Below are positions 40,125 to 48,773 of a stretch of 64,000 nucleotides of DNA, in pieces. This stretch comes from Pectobacterium sp. A5351. Lineage in GTDB: Bacteria; Pseudomonadota; Gammaproteobacteria; Enterobacterales; Enterobacteriaceae. Within the stretch, counting starts at the first letter, position 1, and every line of letters begins with the position of its first letter. The position numbers and the translations under genes are program-made. The stretch lies in contig NZ_CP116477.1 of NCBI RefSeq assembly GCF_028335745.1, positions 372,001 through 436,000 of the forward strand, read 5' to 3'. The notes under the pieces were generated by a model that was not told the DNA's origin, ran no database searches, and was given only the letters and a program-made list of their open reading frames with translations.

Positions 40125-40431
40125 ATCCAAAAGCCCTGCATTTGAGGCTATCCACAGCGCGGCTTCTGGATTATTCAGCGTCGATGCTATCCCACAGGAA
40201 ACGATGCGCAACTTTGACAAAGCGTGTCTCAATAGCGTGGACGATCTTCAGCCTCTTGAGATTAAGGCGCTGCGTGAGAAGCTGAACGTCAGCCAGCCTG
40301 TTTTCGCTAGCTACCTGAACACCAGTGTCTCAACGGTGCAGAAATGGGAAAGTGGCGTAAAACGCCCTAGCGGGTTGTCACTGAAACTGCTTACCGTGGT
40401 GCAGAAGCATGGGTTGAAGGTGTTGGTTTGA
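40108..40431 (+). CDS. HigA/NadS-type antitoxin without a working toxin
   Basis: A 107-residue protein. An N-terminal helical part is followed by a C-terminal helix-turn-helix at about 50-107 (LREKLNVSQPVFASYLNTSV, then TVQKWESGVKRPSG). It belongs to the antitoxins paired with HigB/RelE-type toxins, but the adjacent toxin gene is truncated. The intact antitoxin could still protect against related toxins or regulate DNA. It directly precedes the SIR2-HerA genes. Confidence 0.8.
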   Translation: MTAKNKSKSPAFEAIHSAASGLFSVDAIPQETMRNFDKACLNSVDDLQPLEIKALREKLNVSQPVFASYLNTSVSTVQKWESGVKRPSGLSLKLLTVVQKHGLKVLV

Positions 40432-40620
40432 TTTTTGTTCAAAAAATAGTTATTTATGCTATAAATTTATAGTTTCCTAATAAGTTAGCTCCTCCAATAA
40501 AAATAGATATAAAAATATATATGAAGTAATTATTTTTCTATAATTATTAATTTTTTATTATTAGGTTTGAAATATATTTATATTTTTTCTATTTAATTTT
40601 AAAAAGTGAAGGAATAGTAG

Positions 40621-41916
40621 ATGAGTAATAATCCAGATGGGTTTGTTTCTTTTTTAAAGCCGGGAAGTAGTGAATGGCTTCCTTTAAATAATGAATCATT
40701 TGTTTTTTGGAGAGATAGGAAAGAAAATATTGAATTGGTACCTGATGATGATTCTATACCTCCAGTCCCATTAACGGATTCGGATAAAGATCTTGTTAAA
40801 GATAATCGAAATTATTTTAATGATATTCTACTTCGCTCTCTCCAGTTACCAAATTTATCATTCTTTGCAGGTAGTGGAACTTCTTTAGGAGAAGTCGGTG
40901 GTCCAAGTATGTGGGATCTGTGGGTTCAGGCTATGTGGAAGAATCCATTAGCAAAAAAAGAGGATGTTGATTATGGTCTTCTGAAAGAAACTGCTTCAGA
41001 TATATGTGATAAAGTAAATTATTCTGAAAAAGAATATCCTAATATCGAACATTTTTTATCACAATGTGATGCTTATTTGTCATTTCATAATGATGAAGAT
41101 GTGTCTGATTTTTTAAATGAAGTTAAATCTATAATATTAGAACAGTGTCAAAGTTTTATAATTTCAGGGAAAAGTAACTTATCATCATATATGATGTTAT
41201 TGCAGAAAATGGCGCGACGTCGAGTAAGGGATCCCAGACTAAAAGTTTTTACTACAAACTATGATATGACTTTTGAAACATCTGCTTCAGAACTTGGTAT
41301 GATGGTAATTGATGGGTTTTCATATACAGGGAAAAGAAAATTTGATGGTAAATACTTTAATTATGATGTTATAAAAAGAGATGAAAATGAGCACGAATTT
41401 ATAGAGGGTGTTTTCCAGTTATATAAACTACATGGTTCAGTTAGTTGGTCGAGAAGTGATGGTGGAATATATGAGAATAATGAGCCATCAGCAAGTTCTG
41501 CATGCTTGATTTATCCTGCAAAAGGAAAATATCAGCAAGCATTTATACAACCTCATCTTGAGTTATTGTCAAGATTTCTTGATTCATTAAGAATTAAAAA
41601 TAGTTGCTTAGTGATTTCTGGTTTTGGATTTAATGATGATCATCTCTCTGAACCTATTTACTCTGCTATAAAATCAAACCCTAGCCTGAGATTAATTATT
41701 GCTGATTTTAAGTGCGCTACACATATTGAGAATGCTGGGGGTAATGGCTCAAGTAAATATTGGAAACTCTTTTCAGAATTGGCATTTAATGGGTATGATA
41801 TATTTTTCGTAAATTCCTCATTCAAGGATTTTATTAGTTTGATACCTAACTTAAAAGCATTGACTCCTGCCGACCAGTTAGCAAAAGCAATAAAGCAAGC
41901 AGGGGGAGAACGATAA
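40621..41916 (+). CDS. SIR2-domain defence protein
   Basis: A 431-residue protein with a SIR2-like NAD-binding and hydrolase fold. Visible motifs are FAGSGTS (82-88), the catalytic-site Asn in TTNYD (Asn213), His271 in YKLHGS, and GFGFNDDH (335-341). SIR2 proteins paired with HerA ATPases form a described anti-phage system in which NAD is depleted on infection. The gene is strongly A+T-rich and is coupled to the next gene by a TAATG overlap. An A+T-rich 190-bp promoter region precedes it. Confidence 0.88.
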   Translation: MSNNPDGFVSFLKPGSSEWLPLNNESFVFWRDRKENIELVPDDDSIPPVPLTDSDKDLVKDNRNYFNDILLRSLQLPNLSFFAGSGTSLGEVGGPSMWDLWVQAMWKNPLAKKEDVDYGLLKETASDICDKVNYSEKEYPNIEHFLSQCDAYLSFHNDEDVSDFLNEVKSIILEQCQSFIISGKSNLSSYMMLLQKMARRRVRDPRLKVFTTNYDMTFETSASELGMMVIDGFSYTGKRKFDGKYFNYDVIKRDENEHEFIEGVFQLYKLHGSVSWSRSDGGIYENNEPSASSACLIYPAKGKYQQAFIQPHLELLSRFLDSLRIKNSCLVISGFGFNDDHLSEPIYSAIKSNPSLRLIIADFKCATHIENAGGNGSSKYWKLFSELAFNGYDIFFVNSSFKDFISLIPNLKALTPADQLAKAIKQAGGER

Positions 41917-43637
41917 TGGATAATCAAGATTTCATTTATACAGGTATACTGCGTAGTGACCTAAAGGTTGGCATTGTATCTTCGGTTTCAGCTCAGGCGG
42001 TTAGAGTAAATTTGACTCATGCAGGAAATGTAAGTGGCAGTTATATTCATGGAAACAGATATGGTAAAGGTGAGGTTGGTGAAATATTGCTAGTTGAAGG
42101 TCAGCAGTCAATAATTTTAGGTAGGATGATTGAAGTTAAACTACCTGAGAGAGAGCGTAATGAAGTTTCTGAGAGCTTGACTGGGAAGGATAATATTGAC
42201 GCGATAGGTTATATACAACTACTAGGTTCTATTGACATATCAGAATTGAAAGTAGAATCTGGCATAAAGTCATTTCCTAGACTTGGAGATAGAGTTTTTT
42301 CTGCACCATTAGAGTTCATTTCTCTAATTCCTGAATTGATAAATAAAGGAGTTAACGAAGTAGATAATAAAAACATTTCTATTAATTTAGGTGTGATTTC
42401 TGGTGGGGTAGATAGTTTTGTCCGAGTTACTCCTGAGAAGTTATTTGGTAGGCATTGCGCTATATTAGGAGCGACTGGCGGTGGTAAAAGTTGGACAACA
42501 TCCAAGATTATAGAGGAATGTTCAAATTACAAAGGTTCAAAAATTGTAATCATTGATGCTACAAGCGAATATAGATCTTTTGATTCAGATAATGTTATTC
42601 ATTATCATATTGGTAATCCCTTAAATTCCCATAATAATTCTATCGAATTTCGTATACCTCCAACTGATTTTGTTGAGTCAGATTTTATTGCGATGTTTGA
42701 TCCTTCAGGTAAAGTTCAGGGGCCGAAATTAAAAGAAGCTATTAAAAGTTTACGTCTAGTTGCGCTTGACCCCAAAATAGCGAATAATGGGGTTTTAATT
42801 AAAATAAATCAGCCTAAAACGGATTACCGCAGAGCATTAAATACGAGCGGTAATTCTAAGTTGGTTGATAATCCATCTCAACCATTTGATGTAACAAAAA
42901 TAATACCACAAATAATTCAAGAATGTTGTTGGGATAATCAAGACTCTTGGGGGGCAGCTAATAATGATCTTGGCTATTGCTCTTCACTTCTAACTAGAAT
43001 TCAGGCCGTAATTTACTCACCTTCTTTAAAGTCAGTATTTCATGGGGATGAGAATCTTAGTAGTCTTGGTGAAGTTTTTGATGGTTTTTTAAATGGAGAT
43101 AAAAGAGTTTTACGTCTTTGTCTTAGTGATGTTAGTTATGAGTTTTATGCCCGCGAAATATTAGCTAATGTTATAGGAAGAAAGTTGCTTATATTAGCTA
43201 GATCTGAATCTTTTCGAGCACAGCCGTTATTAGTCATCGTTGATGAAGCTCATAACTTCTTAGGTAAAAGGGTTGGTTCAGAAGACCACTCCGTAAAATT
43301 AGATGCATTCGAAATGATTGCTAAAGAAGGTAGGAAATATGGCCTGAATATGTGTCTTACAACACAGAGGCCAAGAGATATTACTGAAGGGGTCTTAAGT
43401 CAAATCGGAACGCTTCTTGTTCATCGATTAACTAATGATCGAGACAGAGAAGTTGTTGAAAGAGCCTGTGGAGAGATTGACAGAGCTGCGGCAGCATTTT
43501 TACCCAGCTTAAAACAAGGAGAGATTGCTCTTGTTGGCGTCGATTTTCCTATTCCGATGACAATACAGATAGGAAAACCTGCATATCCTCCAAAATCAGA
43601 TTCTCCTAGTTTTCAAGATATTTGGAGCAAAAATTAA
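41916..43637 (+). CDS. HerA-type ATPase/helicase of SIR2-HerA system
   Basis: A 573-residue HerA/FtsK-superfamily ATPase. It has an N-terminal HerA-type barrel (about 10-75). Walker A is GATGGGKS (185-192), Walker B is VIVDEAH (440-446), and a sensor region follows (TTQRPRDI, 482-489) with an Arg-rich stretch (HRLTNDRDR). HerA proteins are hexameric DNA translocases. With the upstream SIR2 protein it forms a large complex in known systems. The low G+C content matches the SIR2 gene and differs from the core, showing horizontal transfer. Confidence 0.88.
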   Translation: MDNQDFIYTGILRSDLKVGIVSSVSAQAVRVNLTHAGNVSGSYIHGNRYGKGEVGEILLVEGQQSIILGRMIEVKLPERERNEVSESLTGKDNIDAIGYIQLLGSIDISELKVESGIKSFPRLGDRVFSAPLEFISLIPELINKGVNEVDNKNISINLGVISGGVDSFVRVTPEKLFGRHCAILGATGGGKSWTTSKIIEECSNYKGSKIVIIDATSEYRSFDSDNVIHYHIGNPLNSHNNSIEFRIPPTDFVESDFIAMFDPSGKVQGPKLKEAIKSLRLVALDPKIANNGVLIKINQPKTDYRRALNTSGNSKLVDNPSQPFDVTKIIPQIIQECCWDNQDSWGAANNDLGYCSSLLTRIQAVIYSPSLKSVFHGDENLSSLGEVFDGFLNGDKRVLRLCLSDVSYEFYAREILANVIGRKLLILARSESFRAQPLLVIVDEAHNFLGKRVGSEDHSVKLDAFEMIAKEGRKYGLNMCLTTQRPRDITEGVLSQIGTLLVHRLTNDRDREVVERACGEIDRAAAAFLPSLKQGEIALVGVDFPIPMTIQIGKPAYPPKSDSPSFQDIWSKN

Positions 43638-43739
43638 TCAAATTCGTATGGTGTGAAGTGCATTGGGGTCATATTGGTGGTCGGGTTTATTTTTAGATAA
43701 AATTATCTATATATAATTTAATTGCTTATTAAATTATAG

Positions 43740-43786
43740 CGAGTCCGGCCTTCGCACCATTGTATGAAAATTAAGTCACCTTAGTG
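43740..43786 (+). repeat. Copy of leuX 3' end (attR of island 1 / attL of island 2)
   Basis: The sequence beginning CGAGTCCGGCCTTCG repeats the end of leuX and its downstream bases (TATGAAAATTAAGTCACCT). One G of the tRNA end is lost. An IS10-like element is inserted right after it. On the far side the post-tRNA sequence continues (45091 onward), as it does after leuX. Confidence 0.85.
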
Positions 43787-45088
43787 CTGACGAATCCCCA
43801 GAAAACGAGACAGGCATAGAGTTTTATGATCTACTGATTTTCGCCAAAAAACTCAATGAGATCAACTCTATGCCTGCCCGTAAAGTATGCCAGACTTTTT
43901 TCCGTCACGCTTTAGCCTCAACGCACCAATATCGGCAAAATGCCATTATCGATTCCACCGTTGCCCTGATGAACGGCGCGACACTTTCCCTTACCAGCAT
44001 TGGACGTCACCTGCCGGGGACCGCTCGCGTCAAGGATAAAATAAAACGCATTGACCGTCTTCTCGGCAACACATCGCTTCATCGTGATATCCCTCTGATA
44101 TTTAATAATATTGTTTCTATGATGACGAAACCTATGTCGTGGTGCGTCATCGCCGTTGACTGGAGCGGCTATCCCTGTAAGGAATATCATGTTCTCCGTG
44201 CCAGCCTTATCTGTGATGGGCGCGCCATCCCCTTAATGAGTCAGGTTGTCCCGTTAAAAAAACAAAATAATGTACTGATACAAAATACCTTTCTTGACGC
44301 CCTTGCGGAAGCTGTCGCGCCGAATACCCGAGTCACCGTCATTACCGATGCAGGTTTTCAAAGCGCGTGGTTCCGGCATATCAAATTTCTGGGATGGAGT
44401 TTTATTGGTCGAATCAGAGGGACGGTTAAATTTAGCCTTCATCATGACAAAGAGAACTGGATGACCGTAAAAGACTGCGAGGGAACAGCGCAGGCAAAAT
44501 ATCTGGGAGCGGGCACACTGGCACGCGCTAAATATGCGCAATGCGATGGACATTTTTTCCTTCACAAGAAAGCGTCAAAAGGGCGAAAAAGCAAACGAGC
44601 CAGAGGGAAACCGGGCTATCCGACCGTGGAAAAAGAGCAACGTGCGTCAGCCAAAGAGCCGTGGCTGATATTTACCAGCACAGATGAATTTAAGCCCCGT
44701 GAAATCATGAAGCTCTACAGCAGGAGAATGCAGATTGAACAAAACTTTCGAGATGAAAAAAGCGAGCGATTTGGCTTTGGACTACGAGCCAGTGGAAGCA
44801 AAAGCGGGGAGCGACTGTGGGTGCTAAGCCTGCTGGCAACACTGGCATCGATAGTCCTCTGGTTATTGGGCTATCACTTTGAGAATAAAGGACTTCACCT
44901 CCACTATCAGGCAAACAGCGTCAAAAAGCGTAGAGTGATATCGTTTCTGACGTTGGCAGAAAATGTGTTGCGACATTCAGAGCGAATATTAAGGCGTGTA
45001 AAACTGGAGAGTATCTTAGTTCAACTCGCCAGCACCTACCGAAGTATGGTGCTGGTTTATTAATGGTAATTTTGTGGGGATCCCTCAG
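43787..45088 (+). mobile_element. IS10-like insertion sequence (IS4 family)
   Basis: The 1302-bp element has terminal inverted repeats CTGACGAATCCCCAGAAAA and CTGAGGGATCCCCACAAAA. It is flanked by ACCTTAGTG (43778-43786) and ACCTTAGGG (45089-45097), a 9-bp target duplication with one mismatch. It splits the post-tRNA attachment region. It encodes one intact transposase. Confidence 0.9.
43870..45063 (+). CDS. IS4-family (IS10 group) transposase
   Basis: A 397-residue DDE transposase. Similarity to IS10 transposase is seen in RVKDKIKRIDRLLGN, VDWSGYPCKEYHVLRAS (first Asp), VITDAGFQSAWF (second Asp) and IYSxRMQIEQNFRDEKS-type YSRRMQIEQNFRDEKS (catalytic Glu). The frame is complete and fills the element, so it may be active. 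Confidence 0.92.
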   Translation: MPARKVCQTFFRHALASTHQYRQNAIIDSTVALMNGATLSLTSIGRHLPGTARVKDKIKRIDRLLGNTSLHRDIPLIFNNIVSMMTKPMSWCVIAVDWSGYPCKEYHVLRASLICDGRAIPLMSQVVPLKKQNNVLIQNTFLDALAEAVAPNTRVTVITDAGFQSAWFRHIKFLGWSFIGRIRGTVKFSLHHDKENWMTVKDCEGTAQAKYLGAGTLARAKYAQCDGHFFLHKKASKGRKSKRARGKPGYPTVEKEQRASAKEPWLIFTSTDEFKPREIMKLYSRRMQIEQNFRDEKSERFGFGLRASGSKSGERLWVLSLLATLASIVLWLLGYHFENKGLHLHYQANSVKKRRVISFLTLAENVLRHSERILRRVKLESILVQLASTYRSMVLVY

Positions 45089-45234
45089 ACCTTAGGGTGG
45101 CTTTTTTTATGTCCAAAATCGTCCAGAAACGTCCATATCTACATGTAATATAACGATTTTAATTTAATTTCCCTCTCTGGGGTTTTTTCTGTTTTATCCA
45201 CAGTGGTCTTTTTTCGTCCATTGACATCCAGATG

Positions 45235-45289
45235 ATTTGGGGGTCAAGATGAGGGTCAATTCACTTCGATTATGAGTTGACCCCCAAAT
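45235..45289. promoter_or_regulatory. Inverted repeat abutting the integrase start (island 2)
   Basis: ATTTGGGGGTCAA (45235-45247) and TTGACCCCCAAAT (45277-45289) repeat the arrangement in front of the island 1 integrase, again ending one base before the ATG. Conservation between copies supports a function. Confidence 0.65.
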
Positions 45290-45290
45290 T

Positions 45291-46544
45291 ATGGCGCTGA
45301 CCGACGTTGTTGCCCGTACCGCCAAGCCTCGCGAGAAAGCCTATAAGCTCGCGGACGCGCATGGCCTGTATCTTTTGGTGAGTCCTAACGGCTCTAAGCG
45401 CTGGTATCTCAAGTACCGCTTTGAAGGTAAGGAAAGCCGGATTGCGTTCGGTGCCTATCCGCTAGTCTCGCTGGCAAAAGCCAGAGAAAAGCGTGATGAG
45501 ATACGATTGCTGCTGTTGGAGGGGATCCACCCCACGGAAAAGCGCGAAGAAGAAAAAGAGCAGGCGCAAGAGGCGTTGAATACTTTTGCCAAGGTCGCGC
45601 AGGACTGGCACCGAAACATTAGCCAAAACCGGTGGTCAGAAACGCATGCCGGACGGGTATGGCGCGATATGGAACGAAATCTACTGCCTGCTATCGGGCA
45701 TCGTCATATTGCTGACCTGAAAACTAAAGACCTGCTGGAGCCGCTGAAAGTCGTCGAACAGAACGGTCATCTTGATTTGGCGTCACGGCTGCGCCAGCGT
45801 GTCACCGATATCATGCGCTACGCGGTGCAGAACGATATGATAGAGCGCAACCCCGCGCAAGACCTCTCCGGGGCGATAGCCGCGCCAAAAGCCACCCATC
45901 GGCCAGCCCTGAAGCTGAATAAACTGCCTGATTTTCTGGCAAGGATAGAACGCCACAAAGGGCGGGCGTTAACCAGACTGGCGTTAAAACTCACGCTGTG
46001 CGTTTTTATCCGCTCCAGTGAGCTACGTTTTGCCCGCTGGCCGGAAATCGATTTTAAACGTGCCATGTGGACGATACCGGCTGAACGTGAAGCCATTCCC
46101 GGCGTGAAGCATTCGCAGCGCGGCGCAAAGATGCGCTCTGAACATCTGGTGCCGTTATCCCGACAGGCTTTAGCGCTGCTGGAAGAGATTAAGGCCATCA
46201 GCGGTGCTCATGAACTGATCTTCCCCGGCGATCGTCGGCCAACTAAACCGATGAGTGAAAACACCGTCAACAATGCATTGCGAACAATGGGCTACGACAC
46301 CACCATAGAAGTTTGCGGACACGGCTTTCGTACCATGGCCTGTAGCGCACTGGTGGAGTCCGGCCAGTGGTCACGGGATGCAGTAGAGCGCCAGATGAGC
46401 CATCAGAAACGCAACGGTGTTCGTGCTGCCTATATCCACAAAGCGGAACATCTGGATGAGCGCAGACTAATGTTGCAATGGTGGGCAGATTATCTGGATG
46501 CCAATCGGGAAGAATATGTGGTGCCGTATGAGTTTAAGAAATGA
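45291..46544 (+). CDS. P4-type tyrosine integrase (island 2)
   Basis: A 417-residue protein almost identical to the island 1 integrase. Differences include Ile to Val in the early PLISLAK segment, FAVQNDL to YAVQNDM, TTTE to TTIE and HQE to HQK. The catalytic Arg, His-x-x-Arg and Tyr are conserved. The promoter-side sequence is also duplicated. The recombinase itself looks functional even though the rest of island 2 is eroded. Confidence 0.95.
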   Translation: MALTDVVARTAKPREKAYKLADAHGLYLLVSPNGSKRWYLKYRFEGKESRIAFGAYPLVSLAKAREKRDEIRLLLLEGIHPTEKREEEKEQAQEALNTFAKVAQDWHRNISQNRWSETHAGRVWRDMERNLLPAIGHRHIADLKTKDLLEPLKVVEQNGHLDLASRLRQRVTDIMRYAVQNDMIERNPAQDLSGAIAAPKATHRPALKLNKLPDFLARIERHKGRALTRLALKLTLCVFIRSSELRFARWPEIDFKRAMWTIPAEREAIPGVKHSQRGAKMRSEHLVPLSRQALALLEEIKAISGAHELIFPGDRRPTKPMSENTVNNALRTMGYDTTIEVCGHGFRTMACSALVESGQWSRDAVERQMSHQKRNGVRAAYIHKAEHLDERRLMLQWWADYLDANREEYVVPYEFKK

Positions 46545-46622
46545 TGTACTGAATACTCTATCTTATAGGATTTAATCATTTTGTTGATTATTAATAGATT
46601 ATTTTTCTAGGCAGAGGGATAT

Positions 46623-47855
46623 ATGGAAGGAATCAAAGAGATTGAATTAACACAATTTTTTAATAATGCTAAAAAATGTTTTTTTTATGCGCTAAAAATT
46701 TCACCTATATACATACTATCCTCCATAGTTATTGTTTGGGGTTATTTAGGGCATTTTTCACGACTTGATTTGTTAATTGGCGCAATTGAAAGTAAAACAA
46801 CACTTATTTCAATATTTGGTTCGTTTTTATTCATGTCAGTGTTAATGTCTTTTATATTTGTACTTCCAAGTGTTAATTTAATGTTGTTTTCATCCTTTGT
46901 TAAAGAAAGTTATATCAGCAGCACAAAGTATATGCCATATATCACTTTGATGATGATAATATCTATGTTGATCTCTATCTTTATATTATCGTCTGACCTT
47001 TTTGCTTCTTTTGCTAAAGAAAATATTTATTTAGAAACGGCTTTATTCTATATAAGCGAACCATTTCGCTCTTTACTTATATCTTTTATCCCTCCCGTTT
47101 TATTTATGGTTTTTACTTGCAAGGTGAAGAATACTCATGCCAATATCCGTGAAGGATTTAGTAAATTAATTAGGGTGGCTGGCTCTATTGTTGTCACTTC
47201 TTTTATCTGTTTTTTATCTTCAATATCAATAACACTATCTATTTCTTTGCTCTTGATGAATATGGATGGACATACTTTTTCTGGATTTTTATACGCTTTA
47301 TTTTTTCTCTCTTTTTATTCTATTTTATCATTGTTTCCAGCTATGATTTTTTATTCAAGAAATTTTTCTTTTGGAAATAATGGTCTTTTTAATATTAAAA
47401 TTGCAAAAGAGACTATTTTTTCCGTTTTGGCTTCATTGTTTTTAATTTTCTTCTTTTGGCCTAATGGTTTTTTATTTATCAGTTCAAATACGTTAAGTGT
47501 AATCGGCATATTAGATAAAAGAACTCATTATTACCATGTTACATCTGATAAATACTATAAAGAGTTATTTCCTAATTCAATATGGGATACACAATCCTTA
47601 AAAGATAGAAGTGATTTCTTCATTAAAGCTGTTAATATGTTCTCGCTTGATGGAAAAAATCTAATTTGCCCCGAATATGTAGAGAATCTTAGAAGAAAAA
47701 CATTGATTTCAAGTTTCGATCATTTTCCTCCAAAGCAAGATAAAAACCTTACTGAGAATTTTAAATCTATGGCAAAAGGTTGTGTAGTTCTTAGTAGTGA
47801 CGAATTTAAACAGTGGGATACAATTATTAATGCGGAAGGGAAATTTAAAATTTGA
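46623..47855 (+). CDS. Unrecognised polytopic membrane protein (island 2 cargo)
   Basis: A 410-residue protein with about eight hydrophobic segments in residues 25-300 (for example SIFGSFLFMSVLMSFIFVLP, MMIISMLISIFILSS, FICFLSSISITLSISLLL). A soluble, Lys-rich C-terminal domain of about 110 residues follows. I do not recognise the family. The gene is very A+T-rich, unlike the integrase next to it, and stands alone with AGGCAGAGGGAT before the ATG. It lies between the integrase and the island-conserved hairpin, a place where cargo genes sit. A defence or membrane-effector role is only a guess from context. Confidence 0.7.
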   Translation: MEGIKEIELTQFFNNAKKCFFYALKISPIYILSSIVIVWGYLGHFSRLDLLIGAIESKTTLISIFGSFLFMSVLMSFIFVLPSVNLMLFSSFVKESYISSTKYMPYITLMMIISMLISIFILSSDLFASFAKENIYLETALFYISEPFRSLLISFIPPVLFMVFTCKVKNTHANIREGFSKLIRVAGSIVVTSFICFLSSISITLSISLLLMNMDGHTFSGFLYALFFLSFYSILSLFPAMIFYSRNFSFGNNGLFNIKIAKETIFSVLASLFLIFFFWPNGFLFISSNTLSVIGILDKRTHYYHVTSDKYYKELFPNSIWDTQSLKDRSDFFIKAVNMFSLDGKNLICPEYVENLRRKTLISSFDHFPPKQDKNLTENFKSMAKGCVVLSSDEFKQWDTIINAEGKFKI

Positions 47856-47871
47856 GGATATATTATCTACC

Positions 47872-47950
47872 GCGCCAGCCCCTTTTTTGGGAGGGGCTGG
47901 CGCTCATCTTTCTTATGTGGATGATTTTCCAGCTACTCATCATATCCAAG
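47872..47950 (+). repeat. Island-conserved hairpin segment, copy 2
   Basis: GCGCCAGCCCC and GGGGCTGGCGC with the same T-rich loop, followed by the same downstream bases as at 33171-33250. It lies just after the membrane protein gene and before the toxin-antitoxin pair. Confidence 0.7.
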
Positions 47951-48063
47951 TATCATGTTGCCAGATCGTCTTCCACCATATAGAAGTAGCAAGCCGGAAT
48001 GTGTAGCACCGACGCTAGCCGACAAGCCAGTGCAAAATCCGGCTTATAAATACAGCACTAATC

Positions 48064-48348
48064 TTAACCCAGTGACAGCTTAAGCTGCATCCCGCAAGCA
48101 GCGGCATACCGTTGTAAGGTTGAGATACTCGCACTGGAAACATTTCTCTCAAGGCGGCTCACCGCAGGTTGGCTTACACCCATGCGAGCAGCGATCTCTG
48201 TACTTGTCAGACCTGACTTGGACTTCATTTCGATCAGAACAGCGCGAAGCGCTTCTTCTTGAGTTTCGTCCTCATACGCTTTTTTAACTTCAGGATTAGA
48301 AAGCGCTTTCGCTTTAACTTCAGAGAAGTTGATACCTTTAACTGCCAT
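48064..48348 (-). CDS. HigA-type antitoxin (island 2)
   Basis: A 94-residue protein with a helix-turn-helix at about 45-90 (LTSTEIAARMGVSQPAVSRL). It follows and overlaps the toxin gene by 11 bp, the toxin-first order of HigBA-like pairs. It would bind the palindromes upstream of the pair. Confidence 0.88.
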   Translation of the reverse strand: MAVKGINFSEVKAKALSNPEVKKAYEDETQEEALRAVLIEMKSKSGLTSTEIAARMGVSQPAVSRLERNVSSASISTLQRYAAACGMQLKLSLG

Positions 48349-48658
48349 CTTTCAATTCCTCCCATCTTGACTTTGCCAGCGCTATTTCAGCTTTCGGGGT
48401 CTTAGGGGTTTTCTTTACGAACGTCCTTAAAATATAGATCTTACGTCCTTTTGCGTAAGCAAAAAACGTTCTGCTGATGTCTTTTCTACCAACCCGTAGC
48501 TCAAACAACCCACCTTCGATGATGTCCGTGTCTGGATATCTTAGCTCGGGCCCTTTAGCTTCAAGTTTTTCAAGCCCTTTAAGCGCTTTTGCCTGCATAA
48601 CAGGTTCGAGGTCATAAATTTCGCTTGCAGCTTCGGGGTGAAAAATCAATTCATACAT
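48338..48658 (-). CDS. RelE/HigB-type (Gp49-like) toxin (island 2)
   Basis: A 106-residue protein of the phage-derived Gp49-like/HigB toxin group. Typical stretches are FHPEAASEIYDLEPVMQAKA, IIEGGLFELRVGRKDISRTF and ILRTFVKKTPKTPKAEIALA. It would be a ribosome-dependent mRNA nuclease. It sits in the island position that hipBA occupies in island 1. Confidence 0.88.
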   Translation of the reverse strand: MYELIFHPEAASEIYDLEPVMQAKALKGLEKLEAKGPELRYPDTDIIEGGLFELRVGRKDISRTFFAYAKGRKIYILRTFVKKTPKTPKAEIALAKSRWEELKDGS

Positions 48659-48682
48659 GTCAATCCCCTTATTAACAGGGAG

Positions 48683-48716
48683 TATAACTCATAAGTTATA
48701 ATAACTCAAATGTTAT
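48683..48716. promoter_or_regulatory. Two adjacent palindromic operators of the island 2 toxin-antitoxin pair
   Basis: TATAAC-TCATAA-GTTATA (48683-48700) and ATAAC-TCAAAT-GTTAT (48701-48716) lie back to back, 25 bp upstream of the toxin start. They share the same arms, as expected for cooperative antitoxin binding. Confidence 0.75.
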
Positions 48717-48773
48717 ATTTGACGTGTATCGGCAGAGTAAGCGATTAGCAAACCATCCCCCACTTTCCCCCGT

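Noticed and set aside
43741..43770. A second tRNA-Leu gene
   Set aside because: Only the 3' end of leuX is repeated, with a base lost; the rest of the tRNA is absent, so it is an attachment-site copy.
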